Positions 24,452-31,566 of a stretch of 38,549 bases of DNA are shown here, piece by piece. The stretch is from Oscillospiraceae bacterium (lineage in GTDB: Bacteria > Bacillota > Clostridia > Oscillospirales > Oscillospiraceae). Every line of letters begins with the position of its first letter. Within the stretch, counting starts at the first letter, position 1. Location of the stretch: NCBI GenBank assembly GCA_015067525.1, contig SVMH01000018.1, positions 1 through 38,549 of the forward strand. The letters run 5' to 3'. The notes under the pieces were generated by a model that ran no database searches, was not told the origin of the DNA, and saw nothing but the letters and a program-made list of their open reading frames with translations. The translations under genes were made by a program, and so were the position numbers.

Positions 24452-25279
24452 TCAGCTTTTCCCCGCCGCCTGCCGCAGCAGTTGGCACTCGTGGTCGGTG
24501 AGATCGGTGAGCGTCAGCGCGTCGGACAGGGGCGAGAGGCCCAGCGAAATGTCGCAGTCGATGCGCCCCGCGGCGGTGAAGGGCACGGCGGAGCTGAGGG
24601 CACAGCCGGCCTCCGCCCCATCCGCGCAGGCCAGAAATACGCCGCGCAGACCGGCAAGACCCGTCTGGCCGGTGTCAGCGTGGGCGCTGCGGCTGCCGGT
24701 CATGACGGCGCGGCACACCAGCACGGGTGCGTCGGGCGCGGCGGCGGGGAGGGTCGCCTGCTGTGCGGCGCGGCGGACGGTCTGCAGCAGCTCATCGGTG
24801 GAGATGGTCACGGAGGTGACGGCGTCGGCGGGACGCAGCTCATCCGCCGTTTTTCCCACGCAGTGCGCCGCCACTGCGTCCGCCTGCCGGTACCACTCAG
24901 CGCCCAGTTGGGAGGCCTTGTGCATGCCGTAAGCGTCCCCCAGCGTGCGCTTGGAGGGGAAGACGGTGCCGTCAAACAGCAGCAGCGTGCCGGCCGTGTC
25001 AAAGGGGACGCGGGCGCTGATGCCGTCCACGGTGCACGCGCGGATGACGCCGCCGCCATCCACCACCACGGCGGCTGCCGTCATCTCGGTGCGGGCGTAG
25101 CCGGGGAAGGCTTCGGTGGCGTGCATGCTCTGGGAGAGACTGGCCGTGACGGCAAGGCCCAGATAGAAGCGTTCCTCCACCGGCGCCGGCGCCATGACCT
25201 CCACGGCGGGAGGCGGCGCTTCCGGCGCGGCGCAGCCGGTGAGAGAGAGGATGAGGAGAAGAAGCGGCAGACGTTTCAC
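24452..25279 (-). CDS. Putative lipoprotein of unknown function
   Basis: This 275-residue protein has a lipobox LSLTGC (modified cysteine C16) after a short signal peptide. It probably sits on the outer face of the membrane. After a proline-rich linker it shows the strand AAAVVVDGGGVIRACTVDGI. The block SKRTLGDAYGMHKASQLGAEWYRQADAV...CVGKTADEL follows, a pattern familiar from uncharacterised Firmicutes exported proteins. No enzymatic motif is visible. The start is GTG with AAAAGGAGG eight bases upstream, and it overlaps the DUF1622 TGA (GTGA), so the two genes are coupled. Confidence 0.75.
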   Translation of the reverse strand: MKRLPLLLLILSLTGCAAPEAPPPAVEVMAPAPVEERFYLGLAVTASLSQSMHATEAFPGYARTEMTAAAVVVDGGGVIRACTVDGISARVPFDTAGTLLLFDGTVFPSKRTLGDAYGMHKASQLGAEWYRQADAVAAHCVGKTADELRPADAVTSVTISTDELLQTVRRAAQQATLPAAAPDAPVLVCRAVMTGSRSAHADTGQTGLAGLRGVFLACADGAEAGCALSSAVPFTAAGRIDCDISLGLSPLSDALTLTDLTDHECQLLRQAAGKS

Positions 25280-25605
25280 GGTTTGGCCTCCTTTTCATAG
25301 TGGTGCATTTCCCAGTGGATGAGGCCGGAGAGCACCGCTCGCAGCAAAATGATGATGCCCAGCGTCAAAAGCTCGTGCAGCTCGCGGATGAGCACGGTTT
25401 TCAAGATCTCGGCGGCCATTTTGAACTCCAGACTCAACGCCAGCCCCGCCGCAAGGCGGAATTGCACATCGCCTACGCGGCCGGTCAGCAGCAAACGCAG
25501 CCAGCGGACAAAGGCCGCCGCCACCGACACCGCCACCACCGCCGCGCCCATCAGCTCGCAGACGGGGATGAGCAGGCGCAGGAGCTGTTCCAGCAGATTT
25601 TCCAC
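25276..25605 (-). CDS. DUF1622 family membrane protein
   Basis: This 109-residue protein has three hydrophobic helices (about 8-30, 50-68, 76-94). The segment FRLAAGLALSLEFKMAAEILKTVLIRELHELLTLGIIILLRAVLSGLIHWEM is the DUF1622 hallmark. Function unknown. The start is GTG with AGAGGTGAT upstream. That ribosome site lies inside the right arm of a 12-bp inverted repeat (25614-25645), so translation or transcription may be regulated there. It is coupled to the following lipoprotein gene by a four-base overlap. Confidence 0.85.
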   Translation of the reverse strand: MENLLEQLLRLLIPVCELMGAAVVAVSVAAAFVRWLRLLLTGRVGDVQFRLAAGLALSLEFKMAAEILKTVLIRELHELLTLGIIILLRAVLSGLIHWEMHHYEKEAKP

Positions 25606-25608
25606 AAA

Positions 25609-25645
25609 AAATCACCTCTTTTGGGAGAGGATACCCAAAAGAGGT
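25609..25645 (-). terminator. Terminator-like hairpin that also hides the DUF1622 ribosome site
   Basis: Minus-strand arms ACCTCTTTTGGG (25634-25645) and CCCAAAAGAGGT (25614-25625) are perfect over 12 bp with an eight-base loop. They are followed by GATTTTTTG. The second arm contains the AAGAGGTG ribosome site of the DUF1622 gene. Confidence 0.75.
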
Positions 25646-25665
25646 GGCGGATAAACCAAAGATGT

Positions 25666-26613
25666 TCAGTTTTGGCGTTCTACCTGCAGCGCCGTCTGCA
25701 GGGGATAGGTCACCACCGCGACAGCGTCCAAGTTTTCGCGGTGCATGTCCACGGCGGTGAGGGAGCGGTTTGCGGCGGTGGCGTAATAATAGACGCCGCC
25801 ATCGGTGCAGCAGGAGGAATAGAGGGTCTCCTCGTAGTCATCGCCGCCCAGATGGCAGCAGCCGCGGGTCTGGGCAACAATATCGAGGATGCGGAAAAAG
25901 CGGCTGACGGTCTCCGCTTCCGTCTCTCCCGGCAGAGCGTGGCGGGCGGTGAAGGCGGCGCGGACGAAGCGGGAGGCGGAGTCCAGTCCGCCGGGCAGGC
26001 CGCGGCTGCCGAGTCCACGGGAGAAGACAGGGAATGCGGGGTCTTCCGGGGTGAGGGCGTGGTACTGCTGGAGATTTTCGCGGTGGAAGGGGAAGGGCGG
26101 CTCGTTGGTGAGGACGCGGGTGTCGTTCTCGTAAATTTGCAGGCCGTCGGCGGTGGACTCCACCACCAGCGCGCCGGTTTTGTCGGCCATGAGCCAATGG
26201 AGCGGCGAGGCGGGCAGGTGAGGGGCGAAGCTCTCATCCCAAACGTTTACCGTTTCCAGCGCGGCGCGGGCTTGCGCCAATGTGGAGCAGCGGCTCAGGA
26301 GCCACGGGATCAGCTCAAAGGATGCGATGTTGGCCTTGCCCGCGCGGCAGGGGTGATAGACGCAGCTTTGGGGGAAGTTGAGACCGGCCATGCTCAGGCC
26401 GCGCTCGTTGGTGGCCTCGTAGTAGAGGGGGAAGCCCGCGGCCACGTGGGCCATGCCGATCATGGCGTAGTGGCGGGGCAGCTGCTCGCCGCAGCGGAAG
26501 GAAAAGGGATAGCGGCGGGGCGTGACGGCCACGGATTCGCCGTAGGAGCACTCCAAGTCCAGATTGCGGCCGAAGCAGTGGGTGAAGCCTGAGAAGGAAA
26601 CAGCGGTACACAT
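25666..26613 (-). CDS. Choloylglycine hydrolase family protein (bile salt hydrolase / penicillin V acylase type)
   Basis: This 315-residue Ntn-hydrolase has its catalytic cysteine at position 2 (MCTAVSF). Conserved residues match bile salt hydrolases: R16 and D19 (GRNLDLE), N79 (AGLNFP), N170 (LTNEP) and the GLPGGLDSASRFVRAAF motif with arginines at 215/218. The start is the ATG immediately before C2 with AGAGGTGAT upstream; a longer frame adds three residues. Bile salt hydrolases deconjugate taurine/glycine bile acids, but some relatives cleave penicillin V or acyl-homoserine lactones, so the substrate is not settled. Confidence 0.88.
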   Translation of the reverse strand: MCTAVSFSGFTHCFGRNLDLECSYGESVAVTPRRYPFSFRCGEQLPRHYAMIGMAHVAAGFPLYYEATNERGLSMAGLNFPQSCVYHPCRAGKANIASFELIPWLLSRCSTLAQARAALETVNVWDESFAPHLPASPLHWLMADKTGALVVESTADGLQIYENDTRVLTNEPPFPFHRENLQQYHALTPEDPAFPVFSRGLGSRGLPGGLDSASRFVRAAFTARHALPGETEAETVSRFFRILDIVAQTRGCCHLGGDDYEETLYSSCCTDGGVYYYATAANRSLTAVDMHRENLDAVAVVTYPLQTALQVERQN

Positions 26614-26664
26614 AAAAATCACCTCTTGGGGGCAGTTTGGTCAGCTTGTGACAGATTATGCGGC

Positions 26665-26693
26665 AGAGTAGCACAACAAAAGGGAAAAAGCAA
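26665..26693 (-). promoter_or_regulatory. Promoter of the choloylglycine hydrolase gene
   Basis: Minus-strand TTGCTT (26688-26693), 17 bp, TACTCT (26665-26670) with a TG one base upstream (TGCTACTCT). Confidence 0.5.
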
Positions 26694-26746
26694 GGAGAAA
26701 AGGCGATATTTTACAGTTCCGTCACATTTCACCGTTCCGTCGGCGG

Positions 26747-26776
26747 TTGACGGCAAGGGCGGTTTTATAGTATAAT
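26747..26776 (+). promoter_or_regulatory. Promoter of the methyltransferase-ECF unit
   Basis: TTGACG (26747-26752), 18 bp, TATAAT (26771-26776). Two direct copies of GTTCCGTC 18 bases apart (starting near 26716 and 26734) lie just upstream of the -35 and could be an activator or repressor site. Confidence 0.75.
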
Positions 26777-26807
26777 ACATTGATTTATTATGCGGAGGTA
26801 TACCCTT

Positions 26808-27671
26808 ATGTGGATCGCGGACGGTTGGAGAGATTATGAGCTGATTGATTGCGGCAGCGGAGAGAAGCTGGAGCGCTGGGGCGACCAGATCCTGGTGCGT
26901 CCCGACCCGCAGGCCATCTGGGAGTCAGAGCGCACCCATCGCGGCTGGCGCACCGCCAACGCCCGCTACAGCCGCAGCAACACCGGCGGCGGCCATTGGG
27001 ACAAGAAGAAGCTGCCGGAGAGCTGGCCCATCGCCTACAAGGAGCTGAAGTTCCAGGTCAAGCCCATGAACTTCAAGCACACCGGTCTTTTCCCCGAGCA
27101 GGCGGCCAACTGGGATTTTGCCATGGACAAGATCCGCAATGCCGGCCGTGAGATCCGCGTTTTGAACCTGTTCGCCTACACCGGCGGCGCCACGGTGGCC
27201 TGCGCGGCGGCCGGCGCCAGCGTGTGCCATGTGGACGCGGCCAAGGGCATGGTGGCCTGGGCCAAGGAGAACGCCAAGTGCTCCGGCCTCGCCGAGGCCC
27301 CCATCCGCTGGATCGTGGACGACTGCGCCAAGTTTGTCGAGCGCGAGATCCGCCGCGGCAAGACCTACGACGCCATCATCATGGACCCGCCCTCCTACGG
27401 ACGCGGCCCCGGCGGCGAGGTGTGGAAGCTGGAGGAGAATCTCTTCCCCTTCGTGAAGCTGTGCGCTCAGGTTTTGAGCGACAAGCCCCTCTTTGTGATC
27501 ATCAACTCCTACACCACCGGCCTTGCCCCCTCGGTACTGGGTTACATTCTGCATATGCTGGTGGCAAGCAAATACGGCGGCAAGGTCAGCTGGGACGAGC
27601 TGGGCCTGCCGTGCACCGAGTCCGGTATGGCGCTGCCCTGCGGCGCAACGGGCCGGTGGATGAGTGAATAA
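26808..27671 (+). CDS. Class I SAM-dependent methyltransferase (RlmI/RlmK-like)
   Basis: This 287-residue protein has the SAM-binding motif I VLNLFAYTGGATVACAAAGA (about residues 111-130), the acidic VDAAKGMVAWAKENAK, and motif IV DPPSYGRG (about 190-197), the layout of 23S rRNA cytosine or guanine methyltransferases. The N-terminal half contains GLFPEQAANWDF, seen in the same family. The position modified cannot be told. The ATG with GGAGG nine bases upstream is chosen; an ATG 18 bases earlier has no ribosome site and falls at the start of the transcript. It is followed after 21 bases by ecfA1. Confidence 0.87.
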   Translation: MWIADGWRDYELIDCGSGEKLERWGDQILVRPDPQAIWESERTHRGWRTANARYSRSNTGGGHWDKKKLPESWPIAYKELKFQVKPMNFKHTGLFPEQAANWDFAMDKIRNAGREIRVLNLFAYTGGATVACAAAGASVCHVDAAKGMVAWAKENAKCSGLAEAPIRWIVDDCAKFVEREIRRGKTYDAIIMDPPSYGRGPGGEVWKLEENLFPFVKLCAQVLSDKPLFVIINSYTTGLAPSVLGYILHMLVASKYGGKVSWDELGLPCTESGMALPCGATGRWMSE

Positions 27672-27692
27672 GGAAAGAAAGCGATAATCGAT

Positions 27693-28553
27693 ATGGCAAC
27701 GATGCTGGAAACAAAAAATCTGACGTTCTACTATCCGGCGGAGGAGGGCCGCGAGGCCACCGCCGCGCTGCGGGAAGTGACGCTGGCCATCCAAAAGGGC
27801 AGCTTTACGGTGGTGCTGGGCCACAACGGCTCGGGCAAGTCCACGCTGGCCAAGCATATGAATGCGGTGGTGCTGCCCTCCAGCGGCAAGGTCTATGTGG
27901 ACGGCATGGACACCTGCGACGAACAGCTCCTGCTGGAGATCCGGCGGCGGGTGGGCATGGTGTTCCAGAACCCGGACAACCAGATCGTGGCCAACGTGGT
28001 GGAAGAGGATGTGGCCTTCGCGCCGGAGAATCTGGGCGTACCCAGTAAGGAGATCCGGCAGCGGGTGGATGATGCCCTGGCCGCCGTGGGTATGAGCGAG
28101 TTTGTGCGCCATGCGCCCCATCTCCTCTCCGGCGGACAGAAGCAGCGCGTGGCCATCGCCGGCGTCATCGCCATGGAGCCGGAGTGCATCGTGCTGGATG
28201 AGGCTACCGCCATGCTGGACCCCGCCGGCCGGCGCGAGGTGCTTGCGGCGGTGCAGCGGCTCAATCGGGAGCGGGGCATCACCGTGGTGCTCATCACCCA
28301 CCATATGAACGAAGCCGAAAACGCCGACCGTGTCATCGTGATGGATCACGGCCGCGTGGCCATGGACGGCACGCCCCGTCAGGTGTTCGCCCGGGTGGCG
28401 GAGCTGAAGGAGCTGGGCCTTGCCGCGCCCCACACCGTGGAGCTGCTGGCCGCACTCAACGAGAGCGGCATGCTGCTGCCGCTGGAGGCTGTGACGGTGG
28501 AGGAATGTGCTGACGCCATCTTCCACGCCTTTGCCGCAGACGAGAAGGAGTAA
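27693..28553 (+). CDS. ecfA1: ECF transporter ATPase EcfA1
   Basis: This 286-residue ABC ATPase of the energy-coupling factor module powers vitamin or metal uptake with substrate-binding S subunits encoded elsewhere. Walker A is GHNGSGKST (43-51), the Q-loop is MVFQNPDNQIVANVVEEDVAF, the signature is LLSGGQKQR, and Walker B is CIVLDEATAMLDP. The switch histidine is in LITHH. Two in-frame ATGs lie nine bases apart (27693 and 27702) and neither has an ideal ribosome site. It is followed after six bases by ecfA2. Confidence 0.94.
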   Translation: MATMLETKNLTFYYPAEEGREATAALREVTLAIQKGSFTVVLGHNGSGKSTLAKHMNAVVLPSSGKVYVDGMDTCDEQLLLEIRRRVGMVFQNPDNQIVANVVEEDVAFAPENLGVPSKEIRQRVDDALAAVGMSEFVRHAPHLLSGGQKQRVAIAGVIAMEPECIVLDEATAMLDPAGRREVLAAVQRLNRERGITVVLITHHMNEAENADRVIVMDHGRVAMDGTPRQVFARVAELKELGLAAPHTVELLAALNESGMLLPLEAVTVEECADAIFHAFAADEKE

Positions 28554-28559
28554 GAAGCA

Positions 28560-29426
28560 TTGGAACCGATCATTCGTGTCAAAAATCTGACCCATACCTA
28601 CAGCGCCGGTACGCCCTTTGAGCGCAGCGCTGTGGCGGGGATGGAGCTTGAGGTGATGCCGGGCGAGTTTCTGGGCATCATCGGCCACACCGGCTCGGGC
28701 AAGTCCACGCTGATCCAGCACCTCAACGGCCTTTTGAAGCCCACCGACGGCCAAATTCTGCTGGACGGAACGGACATCTGGGAAAAGCCCAAGGAGATCC
28801 GCCGGGTGCGTTTTCAGGTGGGTCTGGTGTTCCAATATCCGGAGTACCAGCTGTTTGAAGAGACGGTCTATAAGGACATCGCCTTTGGCCCGGGCAACAT
28901 GGGCCTTCCCAAAGAGGAGATCGACCGGCGGGTGCGTCAGGCGGCCGCCTTCGTGGGCCTGAGCGAGGACATGCTGGACAAGTCCCCCTTTGAGCTCTCC
29001 GGCGGACAGAAGCGCCGCGTGGCCATTGCCGGCGTCATCGCCATGGAGCCCGAGGTGCTGATCCTCGACGAGCCCACCGCCGGCCTTGACCCCGCGGGAC
29101 GGGAGAAGATCCTTGCCCAGATCCGCGCCTACCACAAGGAAAAGGGCACCACCGTCATTCTGGTGAGCCACTCCATGGAGGAGATCGCCCAGAACGTGGA
29201 CCGCATCGTGGTGCTCAAGGGCGGCAAGCGGTATATGGACGGCACGCCCCGTGAAGTGTTCGCCCGCGCCGAGGAGCTGGAGGCCGTGGGACTGGACGTG
29301 CCGCAGGTGACGCGCGTGGCCATGGCCCTGCGCCGCCGCGGACTTCCCATCGACACCGCCGTTTACACGGTGGAGGAACTGAAAAGTGCGCTGCTGCGCC
29401 TGAAAGGGGGCACGGCACATGCTTAA
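28560..29426 (+). CDS. ecfA2: ECF transporter ATPase EcfA2
   Basis: This 288-residue partner ATPase has Walker A GHTGSGKSTL, Q-loop LVFQYPEYQLFEETVYKDIAFGP, signature LSGGQKRR, Walker B LILDEPTAGLDP and switch LVSHSMEE. The start codon is TTG with AAGGAG nine bases upstream; no ATG is close. Its last codons overlap the ecfT ATG by eight bases, indicating coupled translation of the A2 and T subunits. Confidence 0.95.
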   Translation: MEPIIRVKNLTHTYSAGTPFERSAVAGMELEVMPGEFLGIIGHTGSGKSTLIQHLNGLLKPTDGQILLDGTDIWEKPKEIRRVRFQVGLVFQYPEYQLFEETVYKDIAFGPGNMGLPKEEIDRRVRQAAAFVGLSEDMLDKSPFELSGGQKRRVAIAGVIAMEPEVLILDEPTAGLDPAGREKILAQIRAYHKEKGTTVILVSHSMEEIAQNVDRIVVLKGGKRYMDGTPREVFARAEELEAVGLDVPQVTRVAMALRRRGLPIDTAVYTVEELKSALLRLKGGTAHA

Positions 29427-30225
29427 GGATATTACGCTGGGCCAGTATTTCCCCGGAAATACGCTGGTGCACCGTCTGGACCCCCGCACCAAGCTGTTGT
29501 GCGTGGTGCTCTATATCGTGGCGCTGTTCAGCGCCAAGGGCATCGTGGGCTATGCCATCATGGCGTTGGCGCTGGCGGTGAGCATCTATGTGTCCCGCGT
29601 GAAGCTCAAATCGCTGACGAAGGGCCTGAAGCCCATTTATATCATCCTCGTCTTTACGGCGCTGATGAACCTCTTTTTCAACGAAGGCACGCCCGTTGCC
29701 GACGTGTGGCTGCTGCGCAGCATCACGTGGGAGGGTCTGGAGCGCGCCGTGTTCATGGTGCTGCGCATCGTGATGCTCATTATGGGCACCTTCCTTGTGA
29801 CCTACACCACCAGCCCCATCAGCCTGACTGACGGACTGGAGAGCTTGCTTTCGCCCTTGAAGAAGCTGCGTTTGCCGGTGCATGAGCTGGCCATGATGAT
29901 GTCCATCGCGCTGCGGTTCATCCCCACCCTCATTGAGGAGACGGACAAGATCATGTCGGCCCAGAAGGCGAGAGGCGCCGACTTTGACTCGGGCAATCTC
30001 CTGCAGAAGGCCAAGGCGCTGGTGCCCATTCTGGTGCCCCTCTTTATCAGCGCCTTCCGCCGCGCCGACGAGCTGGCCACGGCCATGGAGTGCCGGTGCT
30101 ATCACGGCGGCGAGGGCCGCACCAAGCTGCACGTGCTGCGCTACAAGCCCTGCGATTTTGCGGTGATGGCCGGCTTTGCCGCGCTGTGCGCCGTGGTGAT
30201 CGTGCTGCGAGGCGTGGGCGTGTGA
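29419..30225 (+). CDS. ecfT: ECF transporter transmembrane subunit EcfT
   Basis: This 268-residue membrane subunit links S components to EcfA1/A2. It has several helices in the first half and C-terminal coupling helices with the ARG motif (QKARGADFDSG) and a second motif CRCYHGGEGRT where many relatives have ARG. HRLDPRTKLLCVV at the N-terminus is typical. In many Firmicutes truA follows ecfT directly; here a 585-bp non-coding stretch with a repeat copy intervenes. Confidence 0.94.
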   Translation: MLKDITLGQYFPGNTLVHRLDPRTKLLCVVLYIVALFSAKGIVGYAIMALALAVSIYVSRVKLKSLTKGLKPIYIILVFTALMNLFFNEGTPVADVWLLRSITWEGLERAVFMVLRIVMLIMGTFLVTYTTSPISLTDGLESLLSPLKKLRLPVHELAMMMSIALRFIPTLIEETDKIMSAQKARGADFDSGNLLQKAKALVPILVPLFISAFRRADELATAMECRCYHGGEGRTKLHVLRYKPCDFAVMAGFAALCAVVIVLRGVGV

Positions 30226-30247
30226 GGTGGCGGGAAGACGCGTTTGT

Positions 30248-30676
30248 TGCCTCCGGCGGCATACTTTTGTCAAGAGCAACAAAAGTATGCAAAAACGCCC
30301 TTTGAAACCCATGGTTTCAAAACTTCCTTTGCACGGAGTACAGCTCAACTTGCGCAACTCATAACCGCGCGAAAATTGGCGTGCGGAAACTTCCTCTAAA
30401 TGTTGCATGGCCTTACGCATCCCCCTCGCTCGTCCGCTTACCCGTTCAAAATATAGAAGCATCAGCTCCTACATTTCTGAGTGGTGCGGCAGCGAAAAGA
30501 GAAGTAGGCACAATACCTGATTTGCACCAAAAACGATTTTTCTTACACAGCGCGCGGTAGGGACTAAAACAATTTGCCCAAAGTGGCCTGTGCAAGGAGG
30601 TCAAGGAACCATCGGTTCCTTGCGGCGTTTCTTTGGTAACTTTCTTTCGCTGGTGAAAGAAAGTTACTCGTCGAAG
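30248..30676. mobile_element. Long structured non-coding repeat, copy 2
   Basis: This fills most of the 30226-30810 gap. It is homologous to copy 1 (18468-18977) along its whole length except for an 80-bp block missing here. Left terminal hairpin: 30259-30270 with 30279-30290 (12 bp, GCATACTTTTGT). Inner hairpin: TTTGAAACC/GGTTTCAAA (about 30301-30321). Right inner hairpin: CAAGGAACC/GGTTCCTTG (about 30602-30622). Right terminal hairpin: 30636-30648 with 30655-30667. The core 30378-30452 differs at one base of 75. The stems stay paired although their sequences differ between copies. Confidence 0.75.
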
Positions 30677-30723
30677 ACAGGACAAGATGGCAGTATAGCA
30701 GGGAGATGGTCCTGTACGGGAAA

Positions 30724-30772
30724 CCCCTCAGTCAGCTTTGCTGACAGCTCCCTTTACACAAGGGAGCCAAAG
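30724..30772 (+). repeat. Two-hairpin REP-like element R5
   Basis: CCCCTCA is followed by hairpin 1 (GTCAGC-3-GCTGAC, 30731-30745) and hairpin 2 (GCTCCCTT-5-AAGGGAGC, 30747-30767), then CAAAGG. It lies about 45 bases after the long repeat copy 2 and just before truA. Confidence 0.82.
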
Positions 30773-30810
30773 GAGTAGTTTTATTTGATTTAAGAAAGGT
30801 GGTGGGCGAG

Positions 30811-31566
30811 ATGCGAAACATTGCCCTGATTCTGATGTACAACGGCTCGGCCTACCACGGCTGGCAGGTGCAGAAAACGGAAGTGACGGTGGCCGAAACG
30901 CTGGAGCGGGGCCTTTCCATGGTGTGCGGCGAGAAGATCAAGGTTGTGGGCTGCGGCCGCACCGACGCCGGCGTCCACGCCGAGCACTATGTGGCCAATT
31001 TCCGCACCTCCTCCCGCATCCCTGTGGACCGCATCCCCTTTGCCGTCAACACCCACATTCCCGAGGACATCGTGGTGAAGGCGGCTTACGAGGTGGCCGA
31101 CGACTTCAACGCCATCGGCTCTTGCATCCGCAAGGAGTATACCTACCGCATCTACAATTCCCGCATCAAAAACCCCTTCTACGTCAACCGCGCCTATTTC
31201 TACCCCAAGCGGCTGGACGAGGCGGTGATGGACCGTGCCGCCCGCATGTTTGAGGGCACCCACGATTTTGCCGCCGTGCGCTCGGTGGGCACCAACGTGA
31301 AAAGCACGGTGCGCACCATCCACTACTGCCATGTGGAGCGGCGGGGCGAGCTGCTGGAATTGAAGGTATGCGCCAACGGCTTTTTGTATAATATGGTACG
31401 GGCCATCACCGGCACGGTGCTCTATGCCGCCGAAGGCAAGCTGACGCCGGAGGATATTCCGGTGATCCTGGACTCCGGCAACCGGACGCTGGCGGGCCCC
31501 ACGGTGCCGCCGGGAGGACTGTATCTGACCCGCGTGTGGTATGAGGATGAACGGCTCAATGGATAA
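30811..31566 (+). CDS. truA: tRNA pseudouridine(38-40) synthase
   Basis: This 251-residue enzyme isomerises uridines 38-40 in the anticodon arm. The catalytic aspartate is D52 in GCGRTDAGVHAEHY. Other signatures are RNIALILMYNGSAYHGWQ at the start, CIRKEYTYRIYN, GTHDFAAVRSVG, and the C-terminal NGFLYNMVRAITGT. The ATG with AAAGGTGG eight bases before it is chosen over an upstream GTG. Length fits TruA (245-265). It starts a plus-strand run truA - DUF5711 - CvpA - ClpE-like with tight spacing. Confidence 0.96.
   Translation: MRNIALILMYNGSAYHGWQVQKTEVTVAETLERGLSMVCGEKIKVVGCGRTDAGVHAEHYVANFRTSSRIPVDRIPFAVNTHIPEDIVVKAAYEVADDFNAIGSCIRKEYTYRIYNSRIKNPFYVNRAYFYPKRLDEAVMDRAARMFEGTHDFAAVRSVGTNVKSTVRTIHYCHVERRGELLELKVCANGFLYNMVRAITGTVLYAAEGKLTPEDIPVILDSGNRTLAGPTVPPGGLYLTRVWYEDERLNG

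Noticed and set aside
26925-29492. 855-codon minus-strand open frame opposite the methyltransferase and ecfA genes
   Set aside because: Runs through three clearly coding plus-strand genes and lacks a start site or motifs.
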